Part shown: positions 44,601 to 56,400 of the stretch, piece after piece
How positions within the stretch are numbered: position 1 is the stretch's first letter
How the letters are laid out: each line of letters opens with the position of its first letter
NCBI GenBank assembly: GCA_022478985.1
Contig: JAKSZP010000001.1
Coordinates: forward strand, 372,001-436,000
Length of the DNA stretch: 64,000 bases
Source: Massospora cicadina
Lineage: Eukaryota > Entomophthoromycota > Entomophthoromycetes > Entomophthorales > Entomophthoraceae
Direction of reading: 5' to 3'
Made by a program: the position numbers and the translations under genes
The notes under the pieces: generated by a model
Told to the model about the DNA's origin: nothing
Databases searched by the model: none
Seen by the model: only the letters and a program-made list of their open reading frames with translations

Positions 44601-45281
44601 AGAGGTACAGGGGCTACCCATCCATGATGGCGTGATCCCCATTCGACCCCAAGTCCTATCCAGGGTGGACTACCTGGACATGATGGACATCCCTTATTCT
44701 ACTGAGACCCAAAAGACTATCTGGAAATACGCACACCATCCTCTGTTGCAGCCTCAAGTCCGCTCCCATGTGTGGCGCTGCCTGAGGTGGGTGTATCGTA
44801 CAGTTGAGCGCTCTAATGCTTTACACTCATCCTGTGTCGTGTGTGGCCAGTATGGAACGCTGTTTCACCGCCTGGAGAAGTGCCCCACCTCTAAAGTAAT
44901 ATGGCGCGAAGTCCAACGTCTGCTAAGCCAGGATCAAACACATCCCTTCAGTCTGTCAAGAGATATGTTTGCTTCATCAATGGCCTCCCCCTCCCACCCT
45001 CCCTCCGTGCTCTGGTGGTTGCAATCGCCATGTGGACTATCCACACGATTGTCTTGGATGCCATCGCTGGATCCATCCCCACCCTCCCTGAAGCTGTCCA
45101 CAGATTCTGGTCTCATTTGGTGGATCACTTTCAAGCGTGGATGTTTGGATATCTCCCACCGCGTCGCCAACAGCTGGTCTCCTCCTGGTTCCCAGTCTGG
45201 TTTATCAAATCAGACCCTTTCCTCCACACGTGTTCAATTGTGGCTACGTCCCCTACACACGTTCCCTCCCCCTTCCCATAA
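41659..45281 (+). pseudogene. LINE-A ORF2 (endonuclease, RT, zinc finger), copy A3
   Basis: The endonuclease (41659-42420) has QESH, 'HAIVNIYAPNGACECQ', GDMN near 42064, 'MTRIDLILA' and SDH near 42330. It is cut by TGA at 41794-41796 and after 'ALP' near 42186. The linker (42376-42900) has 'KGDKCTTYFFKKI'. RT: 'TLFKKGDKLDLANWRPISL', 'GLRQGDPLSPLLYNFSLDPL', and the catalytic box altered to FADN near 43710, so the second Asp is lost. Then come 'HLGVWLEAGGYASAVMEC', 'FGPHHHGGMGLLDFKAHA' and the finger 'CVVCGQYGTLFHRLEKC' near 44836-44886. A frameshift near 44990 moves the last block, 'LVVAIAMWTIHTIVLDAIAG', out of frame. Confidence 0.9.
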
Positions 45282-45425
45282 GTGGCGTTCCCGCTGGCAA
45301 CAAGAGATAGCATCGCTTCTCTGGGGTGTCTCCCCTGGTACTAAGTTTTGCCTCATCTGAGTCATATTTGGAAGTGTCCATCCCATGGTCGGTCTTCCCC
45401 ATTATAGATTTAAATTTAAATTTAA

Positions 45426-45441
45426 ATTAATCTTGGGATAA
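45426..45441. repeat. Target-site duplication of LINE-A3, right
   Basis: ATTAATCTTGGGATAA, exact partner of 40131-40146. Confidence 0.95.
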
Positions 45442-46992
45442 GAGATCAAGGATTAATATCCTTAGTTTTTAGTTAGCTATCAGATCTCCACTGGCTCTGA
45501 GTGAAGATTTTGATAAGAGTTCCGACCAGTTCTTAGTTATCTTCAAGGGGAAGAAGCACCTGTTTAGCGTTGGATCTTATAAACAACGAGGTTTTATGAG
45601 CACATAACTTATTTAATAGTCTCCATAGTATTTTTGCCCCAGTTTATTCAGTCAATTATTCAACGCAATACTTTAAGAATCTCTGCATTTAAATATGGGA
45701 GAAAAAGTGAGCTGCAATCTTAAGAGTCAAGATCTTAATATTTAACAGGGTTCTCATTAAATTTAATTATGTCCACTAGCTGATGAGCATATGGTCAAGC
45801 CGCTTCTTTCATGATTTCAGGGTTGATCCCCTTCACTTTGGCTCAGTGATGACGTTCACGTTCAAAGTAACAATCTGATAAATTCTTATCAGTTGTTTCA
45901 TTATCTATAAAGGGGTCAGAGATACGTATATTGTCATTCATAATAATGGAAGGAGCTGGTTTAATTGAGGTGCCAGATTGTTCACTCTCTAGACCGCGGC
46001 TTTCCCAACTCCAAACTGATTTCTTTCTCCTTATCTTTTACTGGAGCAACTTGCTCCTCAGGTTGTCTTGCTCAACATTAGGCAGCTATGTGTCCAGGTT
46101 CATCACTCTGGTGGCAGCGGATCTGCATCATGTCTTCTTGTTTTTATACTTTGGGCTTATTCCCCAACATGACTTTCTTTTTTCCATATTTGTCTCAGCA
46201 ATTTTAAATATTTTGTTCTCAAGTATGAATCTCTTTGAATGCTCAGTTTGAGGGATTATAAGTTATTTACCAACATCTTTAACTGAACCACTATATGTGA
46301 TGGTAATATCTTTGTTACTAGCGCAAATGACATTGTTTGAAGCAAATCACTATAGAGCCAAAGCACCGCTTGCATCATAATTTGGGTGTCAGAATCCGTT
46401 AGCAATTTTGAACTTTCTAAGATATGTGATTATTGGGTAAACTGGTTTGTACGTGCTAACAGAATCCTATCTTTTTAGAAACAGCATGCCCATAAATTCC
46501 TTCTTGTGGTTAGGCATCCGCTTAGGGCTTCTATATTCTATCATAGTAGCTTCCTTGGCCTTAGTATAAAATCAACTGTCCCTGTTCAGATGGGTGTAAC
46601 ACAAGTTATGGCAATTCTCGTTCATGTAATTCATGATAATCACTGCCTTTTTTGGTCAGTAATCCGAAAATCGTCATAATTAATAACTGTAAAAACACAG
46701 GGGTGTTATCCTGATAGTACTTGGGTAATTTGGTGTGCTCCAAAATTCATATGCGACCCCACTAAGAGGGCTTCTGCCCAATGACTTAATTGACCATTAT
46801 AGTAAATTTGTGTGTCATTTCCAAAATTACTCCAAATGAGCTAGGCATATTTCACAGAGAATGATACTTCCTGACAGAGTTCCAGTCATGTTGTTGTCAA
46901 CTTCTTGCGCCTCTATATGAGCGCAATCACATTTGTTATTCTCTAGCTCTTCTATATGCTTCAATAGTTGCGCTATCTCTTCAAGGCCAACT
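45442..46992 (-). pseudogene. Gypsy-E gag remnant (capsid and zinc knuckle)
   Basis: Decayed minus-strand gag. Near 46450-46900 several frames together give a capsid-like pattern, including 'HTKLPKYYQDNTPVFLQLL', 'MTIFGLLTKKGSDYHELHE' and 'LVLHPSEQGQLILY'. Near 46085-46140 a knuckle-like 'IRCHQSDEPGHIAA' followed by a stop and Cys has lost its second Cys. The part at 45442-45950 shows nothing clear. The N-terminal gag piece continues at 47547-47745 beyond the mariner relic. Confidence 0.55.
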
Positions 46993-47546
46993 TACACAGT
47001 GCATTCAAAAAGTACTGGGACTAACATTTTAAAGACACAACTTTACAAATAAATAAAGTTTCTTTTATCATAATTTAACATACAACCTTTCCCTCTATAT
47101 ACATATTTATATTGCTAAAACAATTGTTAAAAGGTATGCACATAGTTCCTTTTTGTATAACCATGTCTAAACCAGCTGTCACATTCTTCTGAATTGTCTC
47201 TACTTTATCAAAAGGATGAACCTTCAGTGCCACCTTCAGATTAGAGAACAGAAAGAAGTCAGACAGAGCCAAATCTGGTGAATAGGGTGGATAATTATAA
47301 TCTGAAGGTGGCACTGAAGGTTCAACCTTTTGATAAAGTAGAGACAATTCAGAAGAATGTGACAGCTGGTTTAAACATGGTTATACAAAATAGGAACTAT
47401 GTGCATACCTTTTAACAGTTTGTTTTACAATATAAATATGTATAAGAGGGAAAGGTTGTATGTTAAATTATGATAAAAGAAAGTTTATTTTTGTAAAGTT
47501 GTGCCTTTAAAACGTTAGTCCCAAAACTTTTTAAATGCACTGTTTA
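46993..47546. mobile_element. Palindromic (fold-back) mariner relic
   Basis: Flanked by TA at 46993-46994 and 47545-47546, the mariner target. The two arms, 46995-47243 and 47298-47544, are inverted copies of each other, about 248 bp each, around a 54-bp core. The outer ends read ACAGTGCATTCAAAAAGT and its counterpart. Both arms encode the same C-terminal transposase segment in opposite directions, and the core encodes the catalytic block only once. Confidence 0.88.
47075..47347 (-). pseudogene. Mariner transposase C-terminal fragment
   Basis: A 90-codon minus-strand frame. 'PPYSPDLALSDFFLF' (about 47250-47295) is the hallmark around the third catalytic Asp of mariner DDD transposases, followed by 'PFDKVETIQKNVTAGLDMVI'. 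The N-terminal domain and the first two Asp are absent. The opposite arm (47298-47430, plus strand) encodes the same 'PFDKVETIQKNVTAGL' piece again. Confidence 0.88.
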
Positions 47547-47745
47547 AGTTTCATTATCTACTTCTCGCTTAGCCTTCTGAAACAATACTTTTTTTAATCA
47601 ATTCATCCTCCTTGCTCTTCAAGAAGTTGACTTTTTACAGAGTTCAAGTTGATTTTTCAAATTATTTTACCTCTTCCTCAGCCTTTGTCACCCATTCTTC
47701 TAAAGCAATGAAATAACCTGTGACATCGAGTTGAGTGTATTTTTG
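47547..47745 (-). pseudogene. Gypsy-E gag N-terminal fragment
   Basis: The minus strand gives 'TQLDVTGYFIALEEWVTKAEEE' (shown in part: TQLDVTGYFIALEEW) and 'KVNFLKSKEDELIKKSIVS', a charged, coiled-coil-like stretch of the kind found at the gag start of the other gypsies here. It lies between the mariner relic and LINE-A4. Confidence 0.45.
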
Positions 47746-47761
47746 TTTACAGTTGCTAGTT
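47746..47761. repeat. Target-site duplication of LINE-A4, left
   Basis: TTTACAGTTGCTAGTT matches TTTATAGTTGCTAGTT at 53039-53054, one transition. Confidence 0.92.
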
Positions 47762-47898
47762 TAAATTTGAATTTATTGCGGGGAAGGCTGACCATGGGAC
47801 GGACACTTCCGAATATGAATCAGAAGAGACAAAACTTAGTACCAGGGAAGGCACCCCAGAGAAGCGATGCCATCTCTTGTTTCCAGTGGGAACGCCAC

Positions 47899-50800
47899 TT
47901 ATGGGGAGGGGAGGGAACGTGTGAAGGGGCCATAGCCACAATTGAACACGTGTGGAGGAAGGGGTCTGATTTGATGAACCAGACCTGGGAACCAGGAGGA
48001 GACCAGCTGTTGGCAACGCGGTGGAAAAATCCAAACATCCACGTTTGAAAGTGGTCCACCAAATGAGACCAGAATCTGTGGACAGCTTCCTGGGAGGGTG
48101 GGGGTGGAGCATGCGTTGGCATCTAAGACAATTGTGTGGCTGGTCCACATGGCGATTGCAACCACCAAACCACTGAGGGAGAGTGGAAGGGAGGAGGCCA
48201 TTGGTAGAGCAAACATATCTCTTGATAGACTGAAGGGATGCGTTTGATCCTGGACCAGCAGACGTTGAACTTCGTGCCAAATCACTTTAGAGGTAGGGAA
48301 CTTCTCCAGGCGGTGGAACAGCATTCCATACTGGCCACACACGACACAGGATTAGTGTAAAGCGTTAGAGCGCTCATCTGTACGATACACCCGCCTCAGG
48401 CAGCGCCACACATGGGAGCGGACTTGAGGCTGCAACAGAGGATGGTGTGCGTATTTCCAGATAGTTTTTTGGGTCTCAATGGAGTAAGGGATGTCCATCA
48501 TGTCCAGGTAGTCCACCCTGGATAGGACATGGGGCCGAATGGGGATCACGCCATCTTGGATGGGTAGCCCCTGTACCTCTTGTGTGAACTGAGGAGAGGG
48601 ACAGCCTCTTTGGGTTGTATGTCCGCTAACACAAATTCTCCACTCAGCGCTCCTCATGGAGAGGAGGATTCGTTTGTAGTGGGTTTTAGTCCCGTGAGGG
48701 CCTGTGGCCGATGGGTGTGAAGCGAGGTATTTCATCAGGGAGTGGGGGTTCAATGGGTTGTTGAGGCCCAAGGCTTGTGAGAAGTTGGAGCGGGCCGCGC
48801 GGGATCAGTGTTGGGAGGGGAGTGTAGGGGCGGTGACGGCCGCTATCCAGGTACCCAAGATCTTGTCAGCATGGGCTCTGAAGTCGAGCAGACCCATGCT
48901 ACCATGATGATGAGGGCCAAACATGACCTCTAGCCATACTGGTGGTGGGCGGCCTGACCAAAGCCATCCTTGCAGCAGGGCATACAAGGATTTGAAGAAG
49001 CTTGGGGAGAAGGGGATGGCTTGAGCTCCGAACCAGACTTTGGAGAGGAGCATAGAGTTGGCTAAAACAACCCTGCCAGTAAGGGAAGTAGGGTTGGCTC
49101 TGAGAGAGGCGATCCGCTTCGTCACGTTGTTTAGAATATGGCACTCCATTACTGCTGACGCGTATCCTCCTGCCTCCATCCACACGCCCAGATGGCGTAC
49201 CTGTCCTATGGTAGGGCGTGGCACAAAGGGGAGCACCAGTGGGGCGGTGTGTGTTGAGCAGGTAGGGCGAGGACGTGGGCGAGAAGATGGGCCGGGTTGG
49301 GAACCAATTGATGGGGCCAGCAGTTCTGAAACTGACCAAGGAGGATGATTTTGATTTTGGAAGCATTCAGTGCCACATTACTTATCCAGGAATACTCCTG
49401 GATGAGAGCTTCAAGCACGCGTGCATCTTGATTATTAGACACCCCAACCACACAATCATCTGAGAACGCTATTATTTTGACTGGGGCTTGGCCTGGCACA
49501 TGGACCCCAGTGAGTTGGGCATTCACATTTCTCAGTAGTGGGTCAAGGCTGAAGTTTTATAAGAGTGGGCTGAGGGAGTCCCCTTGTCACAAGCCCCTTT
49601 GAGGGCGGACTACTTCCGTTAGGAAGCCAGGGCCACGTACTGCCATTGTTGCAGATTCTGTGAGCAGCATCACCCAGTTGATGAAGCGAGGGGGTAAGCA
49701 GAATTGATCGAGGCAGGCCCTGAGGTATTCCCAGTTTACTCTATCATAGGCCTTCTGTTGGTCCAAGAATACAAGTGCCCCAGAGGCTGTGGACTGACAC
49801 ACATTAGCCACAGAGTGCACGTTATCCCAAATGACCTTCTGGGTATGAAACTGAATTGTTCTGGAGAGATGGTGGCAGATGCTACAGTACCTAAACGGTT
49901 AGCCATGATTTTTGTTAAAATTTTGGTGTTTGTGTTTGTTAAAAAAATGGGGCGCCAGTTGGCTAAGTCTAGCTTATCCCCTTTCTTGAAGAGTGTGACG
50001 GTAAAGGCCTCATGTCCACCTGGTAGGAGGCGCGTTTCCAACAGGCTTTGGTTAAGTGAGGCGAGCAGCAATGGGGATATATATTTGAAATAATTTTTGT
50101 AGAATTCATATGGAATGCCATCTGGGCCTGGGCATTTTCAGTTTGGTGCACCGCGAATAGCTGTCCATAATTTCTTTGGAGTAATCAAATTCGTTATTTC
50201 CGAGTATTGGAAAATGGTGTGGATGTGAGCTCAGTTGAGAAATTCTGCCACTTTGGCTGGCTAAATTGGATCGGATTGGTACAACTCAGACTTATACTTT
50301 TGTGTTTCAATTGCCACTTTGGCTGGCATATCCGCAATGGAATCATCAGATCTTTTCACCTGTGTGCAGGCCATGCTCTGGCGTGGTGCAAAATTTTTTT
50401 AAAGAAATGTGCGGTGCACTTGTCACCTTTTGTGATGCATTTGGCTCTGTACTGAACACAAACCTGATGTTTGTGTTGCCTTTCAAGTGCGTTGAGGTGG
50501 GCGGCTGCCTCCACCCACTTCTGGCCCCATGCAGAGCTGTATCCTGCAGCTGGGATATTGGACTCCAGGTGTGCCAACTCTTCCAGAGCGCGTAAAATGA
50601 CTGCCAATGTGGCTCGTGAGCATCTGGAGGAGAGATGGCGAGAGTGGTGGATGGTGTAATCTTTGAAAGCTGCCCATGTGGAAATGGGGTCCACACAAAA
50701 CGGTGAAACAAACTTTTTTGCCATAGTTGCTGATTCCACCCACGTGGAGAATCCTAGTGACGCGAGCTCAGAGGGGCGGATTTTGCACCAATGTGGGGCC

Positions 50801-51525
50801 TTAGCAGCTGTGACAGGTAGGTGGTAGGTTATCAAGACCAGTCAATGGTCAGAGAATTCCATTTTTGTTTTTTTAAAGTGGGATATGAGGGGTTGGAATT
50901 TTGCCAGCGTTAGGATAAGGTCAATGCGGCTCATGGACCTTAATTTGCCATTATGGACGTGGGGACACATCATGTTTTTGAGTAGCGGGGCATGTCACGG
51001 CAGCACATCCATTAACCCAAGGGTGGCCTTTAGAATGCGCAGTTCTACATGACCCTGGGGGGCGTGGGGTGAGGAAGGCCACCGGTCCATTGGTGTGTTT
51101 AGCCAACAGTTCATGTTGCCGACTACAAAAGGGTCTGGGGGTAGTGGGAGGGATTTGATCAATGAGAAAAATTCCTGATGCTCGCGTGTACCATTTGGGG
51201 CATAGAAGTTGATGATTGCATGTGCTACGTCAGCCCACAAGAAGGTGACAACAAGAACTCAGCCATTTAGGAATGTTTTTGACGATAAAAATTTGAAGAG
51301 ATTATTTCTCTGAACTAGCACCCCACAGTGCTCTGACCAAAAGGATAGGGATGGGAGGAGCATTGTTTTCCAAGCTTCCTCGTAACCTCAGGGACAGTGG
51401 GACTCCTGGATGGCCAGGATATCCACGGGTAAATTTTGTTGTAAAAAACTCAGTTTCCTAGCCCAGGATGAGGAGGCCTTGAGTCTGGCGATATTTAACA
51501 TCCCTAATGTGAAGGTTTCCCCCAT
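47899..51525 (-). pseudogene. LINE-A ORF2 (endonuclease, RT, zinc finger), copy A4
   Basis: The endonuclease starts at 51525. It has QESH, 'HAIINFYAPNGTREHQEFF', GNMN for GDMN near 51110, and the SDH box changed to SDH/W at a stop near 50855. It shares the TGA codons after 'HCP' and after 'VLP' with A2. The linker (50356-50835) is open and ends with 'KGDKCTAHFFKKI'. RT: 'TLFKKGDKLDLANWRPIFL', 'LDQQKAYDRVNWEYLRACL', and the catalytic box FSDD near 49460. Thumb: 'HLGVWMEAGGYASAVMEC' and 'MGLNNPLNPHSLMKYLASHP'. The finger 'CVVCGQYGMLFHRLEK' ends in Phe and not Cys (near 48300-48350). Confidence 0.88.
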
Positions 51526-51531
51526 TGCACC

Positions 51532-52944
51532 TTAGGTGTGAGGGGGTGGGCACCCAGGACCACCAGCCTCCTCTAGATCCCCATGGGCCTTCACAGCAGC
51601 ACAGGTGTTAGCAACAACACTATTGGGATTTTTGTTAATTTTTGTGGAGAGAGTTGCATTGGCTTTAGCCTTCACTTTTTTGTTTTCCCAATGTTGGAAG
51701 AATTTTTTGCGGTGCAGATGAGTTCAGTGCACCGTTGAGCGGGTCAAAAAAATTTTCAGTTGGGATGGGTCCCAAGTCAGTTTCAACTTGAGCTTGGGTG
51801 CAACGATTGGGTGGGATTGAGTCCCCCATCAGATCCTCAGATTGAGTGGCCCACTCAGCATGGGCTTCCCAATCTGATTGGTTGATGGATTCCCAAGTTG
51901 CTTCCACTGTGAAGGTTTCAATGTCCTCCTAGCGTTGGGAGTGTGGGATAGCAGTGGTGGCTTTGGCCACTTCCTTGGCCGCAGCCCTGTGGGCCTGCTT
52001 GGCCTTCTTCCACTCTTGTGGGGAGATAGGCTTTACCAGTAGGTAGCAGCCTTGTGCTCCCCACGGGAAAGCCTCTTTGGTGCTTGCAGTTAGTTTGTAG
52101 TGCGCCTCTCTGCTGGCCATGGCCGCCGAGGGGTGCTCTTGGAATGTGACGCCCTCCTTGGTGGGGCATGTGTGTGCCTTATGGCCAAACGCGTCACAAG
52201 GGTGCAAATGGGGGGCGCGCTGTCCACAGTCACCCAGAATGGGTGGGTGGTATGCCCTGCAATATCAATAAAAGTGGAGTGCTGGATCTGGGTTAGGTCC
52301 TTCGCAATCTCCTCAGTTGGGGTCAGGACTGCAATGGCTTTGCTGGTACACAGGTGTGGCATCAGCGTGAAGCATTGCATTTTAAAAGATTTTATTTTGC
52401 CATATACAGTGAGAACATCTTTCAGGTGTTGTTCCAAAATGTCACATTTTACCGTAGTAGGCAAAAAGTCAAACATGAGGAAAATTTGGTTCGATTTTGT
52501 CCATCTGGTGTATTTGGTTTTGAAAACCCATTGCCCTTTGGGGAGGTTGACCACTACACGCACCACAGCAGCCTCATCTGCTGCCTCTTTGTTTTCGAAA
52601 CCTAGGTCCAGCCAACTGCGTGACATGGATTGAGGTGCAACATACACCGCGGTCAGGAAAATTGTGTGCACATCTTCACAAAATTTTTCCCATAAGGCCA
52701 TTTGTTGGATGTCCAGAAACACACAGACTCCGAATTCCACCAACAAAAGTGGCTGGGAGTGTGGCATGTTGATGTACTGGTTGCATTGTGCTTGCCATGC
52801 GAGTATTTCTGGGGAAATAGTGACCACCAGTTTTTTAAAATTTTTGTCTATTCTGCCAGTTTCTCCAGGGCGTTTTCAAACGTTGGAGGCCGTGGGCCTT
52901 CCACCTGCTCATCTTACCTTACTTGCCCAACTGCTCCCTGACAT
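51532..52944 (-). pseudogene. LINE-A ORF1, copy A4
   Basis: The best preserved middle part of the family: 52090-52827 is open, from 'MVTISPEILAWQAQCNQYIN' through 'SWLDLGFENKEAADEA', 'DILEQHLKDVLTVYGK' and 'IDIAGHTTHPFWVTVDSAPP'. A frameshift inside the zinc knuckle (after CT, near 52200) breaks CTHC, but 'DAFGHKAHTCP' continues in the next frame. The tail 'GPIPTENFFDPLNGALNSSA' is in frame here and shows the original reading through the A/T run that slipped in A2. Two TGA codons lie in the first 30 codons. Confidence 0.88.
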
Positions 52945-53038
52945 AGGCCAGACTAATATCCTCTGTGAGATTATCAAACTAGATTCAGACTTGAATTGAA
53001 TAGGTTGCAAAAGTGATTGCAATGAGAAAGAAAAGTTT

Positions 53039-53054
53039 TTTATAGTTGCTAGTT
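53039..53054. repeat. Target-site duplication of LINE-A4, right
   Basis: TTTATAGTTGCTAGTT, partner of 47746-47761. Confidence 0.92.
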
Positions 53055-53179
53055 CACTACAAAAGTTTTATAAAACGTTTTAAGACATTATTGATGTTAT
53101 CTTTTTATTAAATGTGGATAAACTCATCTAACCCCTTTAGTGAGACCAATTGTTAAATTCTGGGCGTATCACTTTTGAA

Positions 53180-54020
53180 AACTCAGGAATTATTTACTTT
53201 TTCTATATAATAGCTCGCTTCAGCTCCTTTTTATTAACTTGTACATGTTCCTTATATGTGCGTTGTTAAAAAAAGATTTTGAATTTTAATAGGAAGTAAT
53301 ATTATGAAAACAAAAACTCTGGTTGAGCTTCTGATAACCATGATGTATTTAGGTCTAACGCTAAACTGGTATTTATTATAGCTCAAGTTTATCTGGAATT
53401 TTTAGGACTACTTACCTATTTCAACTCGTAGAACTTTACCTAGAATTAGGTTCAGAGGTTCTTTACCCTTCTCAACACAGAGTCCATAGTTATATTAATA
53501 AAAAGGCAATTATTTTCTTGTCCTTACAACCCTAGTCTCAAGAGCAAACAGTCTAAGTTATATAGAGTACTTAAGTTTTTTTAACTATAACTTTATCATA
53601 TCCTATCTTTATTAAGAAATTTAAAAGGAGACTTATAGGGAATTCAGCGTCCAACTCTTTGTCAGCACCCCAATTGAAAATGATGGTCACCATTTAGAAT
53701 TAACCCTTATGTGTCATGTGTGAAACAATGATCTTCCTCAACAATTTAATCAGTTTCTCTCCACTAATCTAGTTGCCCTTCTGGGAAGAAATGATGAACG
53801 TGTCCCAACGCCTTTGTTCAACCCCATTGAATCACCCTTATTAAGTTAACAACTAGCAAAAGGAAATGTGACTCTTACCCTTAAACAGCATGTCATAATC
53901 CAGAAGAGGTAAACTCAAAAATGTTGCTGTTCCACAGGTGACATTACTCACAAATGTATCAAAGCCCTTTGTCAATTAGAAAATAACCCCAATCAACTTC
54001 TAAAAGTCAATTAAGTTTTT
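53180..54020. repeat. Diverged 0.8-kb direct repeat, left copy (possible LTR)
   Basis: Collinear with 61620-62425 in the same orientation. Shared landmarks are TAGCTC...CAGCTCC, CTTATATGTGCGTTGTT against CTTGTATGTGCGTTGTT, TCTGGTTGAGCTTCT against TCTAGTTGAGCTTCT, and GGGAATTCAGCGTCCAACTC against its counterpart. It could be an LTR pair around gypsy-F, but the ends are too decayed to test. Confidence 0.6.
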
Positions 54021-54049
54021 ATTAGTAAAATTGCCACCCTATTGCTTGC

Positions 54050-56400
54050 TTATTGATTTGATGATCATCATCAAAACACATATCATCTAATGGATTTTAA
54101 TCAAGCGGATCAATAGATATTCACTGAGACTACTTCTCTGAGAAATAGTTATCATCTTTATCTGATAATTCCCATATCCGCCAGCGGATGAATCCACTGG
54201 TGGAGAAGCAAATAAATAATTGATGACTCTGGGTTGCGGGAAAATTTTCCAACATCAGTTTTGTCAGGTAATCACCTAGATGTACATGAAATGAGCAGTG
54301 GAGTTTTTTTTGTATGTTTAGACCTTTAATGCTTCTATCCAATTAGTAAAATGTTCAAATGCCACTAGGATGAAATTAGAACTACTGAACGCTGTTGGAA
54401 ACGGTTCCACCATGTTAATAGAGCCATTGCTTTAAGGTGCAGTGGGTGATTGGGCATAAACTTGAATTACTTTTCAGCAGGTGAAAACTGGCTCAGAGTA
54501 CACACAGCACTAAGGCCTGGTGTACTTTGTCGGACATTTTCTACCAGTAAAACTCTCCTTGAGGTAAGCCAATGTCTTCTGTAAGCGTCCATAGACAACA
54601 TTTTTGTGAGCCTCCACCACTATCTCCATGTGATCACTGAGCTATATGTAAGGGTACTATTTGTCTCAAACCTTTTTTTAAGATTTTTATTAGTATGCCA
54701 GGTGTCTTTAGAACATCTTTGTAGGACGCTCTTGACATCTTCTGTCTTATCCTGTCATGCCTCCTCAGGAACCCAAACATTTCTAGGAAATCGCTCTCTG
54801 ACGCATGCAAGTGGAATACTGGTAGTCTCAAATAAACATTCACATTGCTATTTTCATCTCCTCTTGGTGTATTATTTTATATCATATCCTTGAAGAGACA
54901 CTCAACAGCAAGGTGCCCATCTGAATCCTTCATATCTCTTAGACAGAAAAGCGACGCATGATCTGTGACCACTTTGAAATGTACCACATAGAGATAATGT
55001 CTAAAATGCTTGACTTCTTTTTTACTGCAAGGCATTTTCATTTAGTAATTGTGATATTCTTTTCTCCCTTGCTGAATACTTTTGAGTAATACTTGATTAG
55101 ATGATCTAACCCATTCTCATCTAATTGGCCTAAATAGCTTTAAGTCTCACATCACTAGCATTAGAGAACAAGTACCAGGTTTTATTGAAGTCTGGTACAT
55201 CAATATTGGTGCTTCTACCAATCATGCCTTCAACACCACAAATGCCTGCTCCTGCATCCACTTGAACTTCGTCTTCTATGTAAGCAGGGAGGTAAGGGCG
55301 CCACCAAATCTGGAAACGGGGGATAAACTGCCTGTCTTACCTTACCATTCTTAGGAGCACTTGAAGGTCCCTCATACTCTTAGGTGACTTCATTTCCATA
55401 ATCGTCTCACTTTCCCATCCTGAGACTTCTTTCTGACTGTGCTAATCTCGTATCCCAGAAACCTCAACAGTCAATTGAGAAAGGTGCACTTGATTCTATT
55501 AAGTTTCAGTCTGTATGCAAGCAGCCACATAAAAACCTCTGTATGTGATTCAAGTGTTCTTAGAAGATTTAACTGAACACTGAGATGTCGTCAAGGTACT
55601 AAAACATTCAAAAATTTAAAAATTGCCAAAGATGCGATCCATTGCTTATTAAAAGGTTACAGGAGCTTCTAGAGCCCCTGTAACTTATTCGTGGGTTCAA
55701 ACAAACCTTGACTGCTAATTAAAGCACATCTCCCTTGATCCTCGGATGAGAGATCCATTTGTCAGTAGCTGTTATCTAGTCCATGGCCAAAAATTATCTT
55801 GAGCTGGCCAGGCTTAGAAGCATTGTTGATGCGTGCAGTGGGTATAAGTCCTTCTTATAAACTCGTTTGAGCGGCATTAATCCATGACAACCCTATGGGT
55901 CCCATCCTTCTTACCTCCAGCAACAAAGGAGATAAACATGGGCTCTTGGATCGATGGATTAGCCCACCTTTTCTAACTGATTGAGCTCTTGCGCAATGAC
56001 CACGTCCTCTGTCATCAAACGGCAGTAAGGTTTGTACTTGGTGGGGATAGATGAACTAGTGTTCATATTATGAACCTCTTCTTTTCACAGGCCATAGTCG
56101 TTGAGTCAAAGGGTGATGATGTCATTAAACTTGTCCAGAAGTTCGTGCAATTTTCTTGTTGCTTTGGGGTTAAATCTCTAAATCTGAGCTCTTAAAACTT
56201 CCTACTTCATGAATGGACTCAATATCTTGGCAATTGGTCAGGCAGGCCAGTGCTACAACCTATTCTTTATCATCTTTGATTAGTTGGGTAATAATGTTCC
56301 AATGGACAATGTTCAGCTCTTTAAGGTAAGTGGTGCCAGGGAAGTCTGATAATAGTTTGGCTCTTGCTCTCATATTCCATCTTTCCTGTATACTTTCAGT
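54050..56400 (-). pseudogene. Gypsy-F pol: RT, RNase H, integrase
   Basis: Minus-strand pol in many frames. RT: 'EDVVIAQELNQLEK' near 55990, 'KDLYPLHAS' near 55850, 'YLDDISVFS' near 55600 and 'AYRLKLNRIKCTFLN' near 55490. RNase H: 'QEQAFVVLKA' near 55250, 'HFKVVTDHASLFCLRDMKDS' near 54920-54985. Integrase: 'GRLQKTLAYLKESF' near 54570, 'CVLCASQF' near 54490, first core block 'EHFTNWIEALKV' near 54340-54375 and second block 'LSDKDDNYFSE' near 54145. The Glu block and C-terminus are not seen before 54050, so the 3' end is deleted or beyond recognition. Confidence 0.72.

Larger units (their letters stand above)
40147..45425 (+). mobile_element. LINE-A copy A3, full length
   Basis: 5,279 bp between perfect 16-bp duplications. 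It contains ORF1 (40243-41652), ORF2 (41659-45281), a tail at 45375-45398 and a run of about three ATTTAA units at the end. It has the longest open RT frame in the window (43507-45360). Its endonuclease residues ('CECQEFFSSVKCLPLPPNSFL') group it with A1. Confidence 0.95.
47762..53038 (-). mobile_element. LINE-A copy A4, full length
   Basis: 5,277 bp on the minus strand between 16-bp duplications. Tail at 47782-47805. It contains ORF2 (47899-51525) and ORF1 (51532-52944). It belongs to the A2 sub-group and lies in opposite orientation to A3, 2.3 kb away. Confidence 0.95.
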
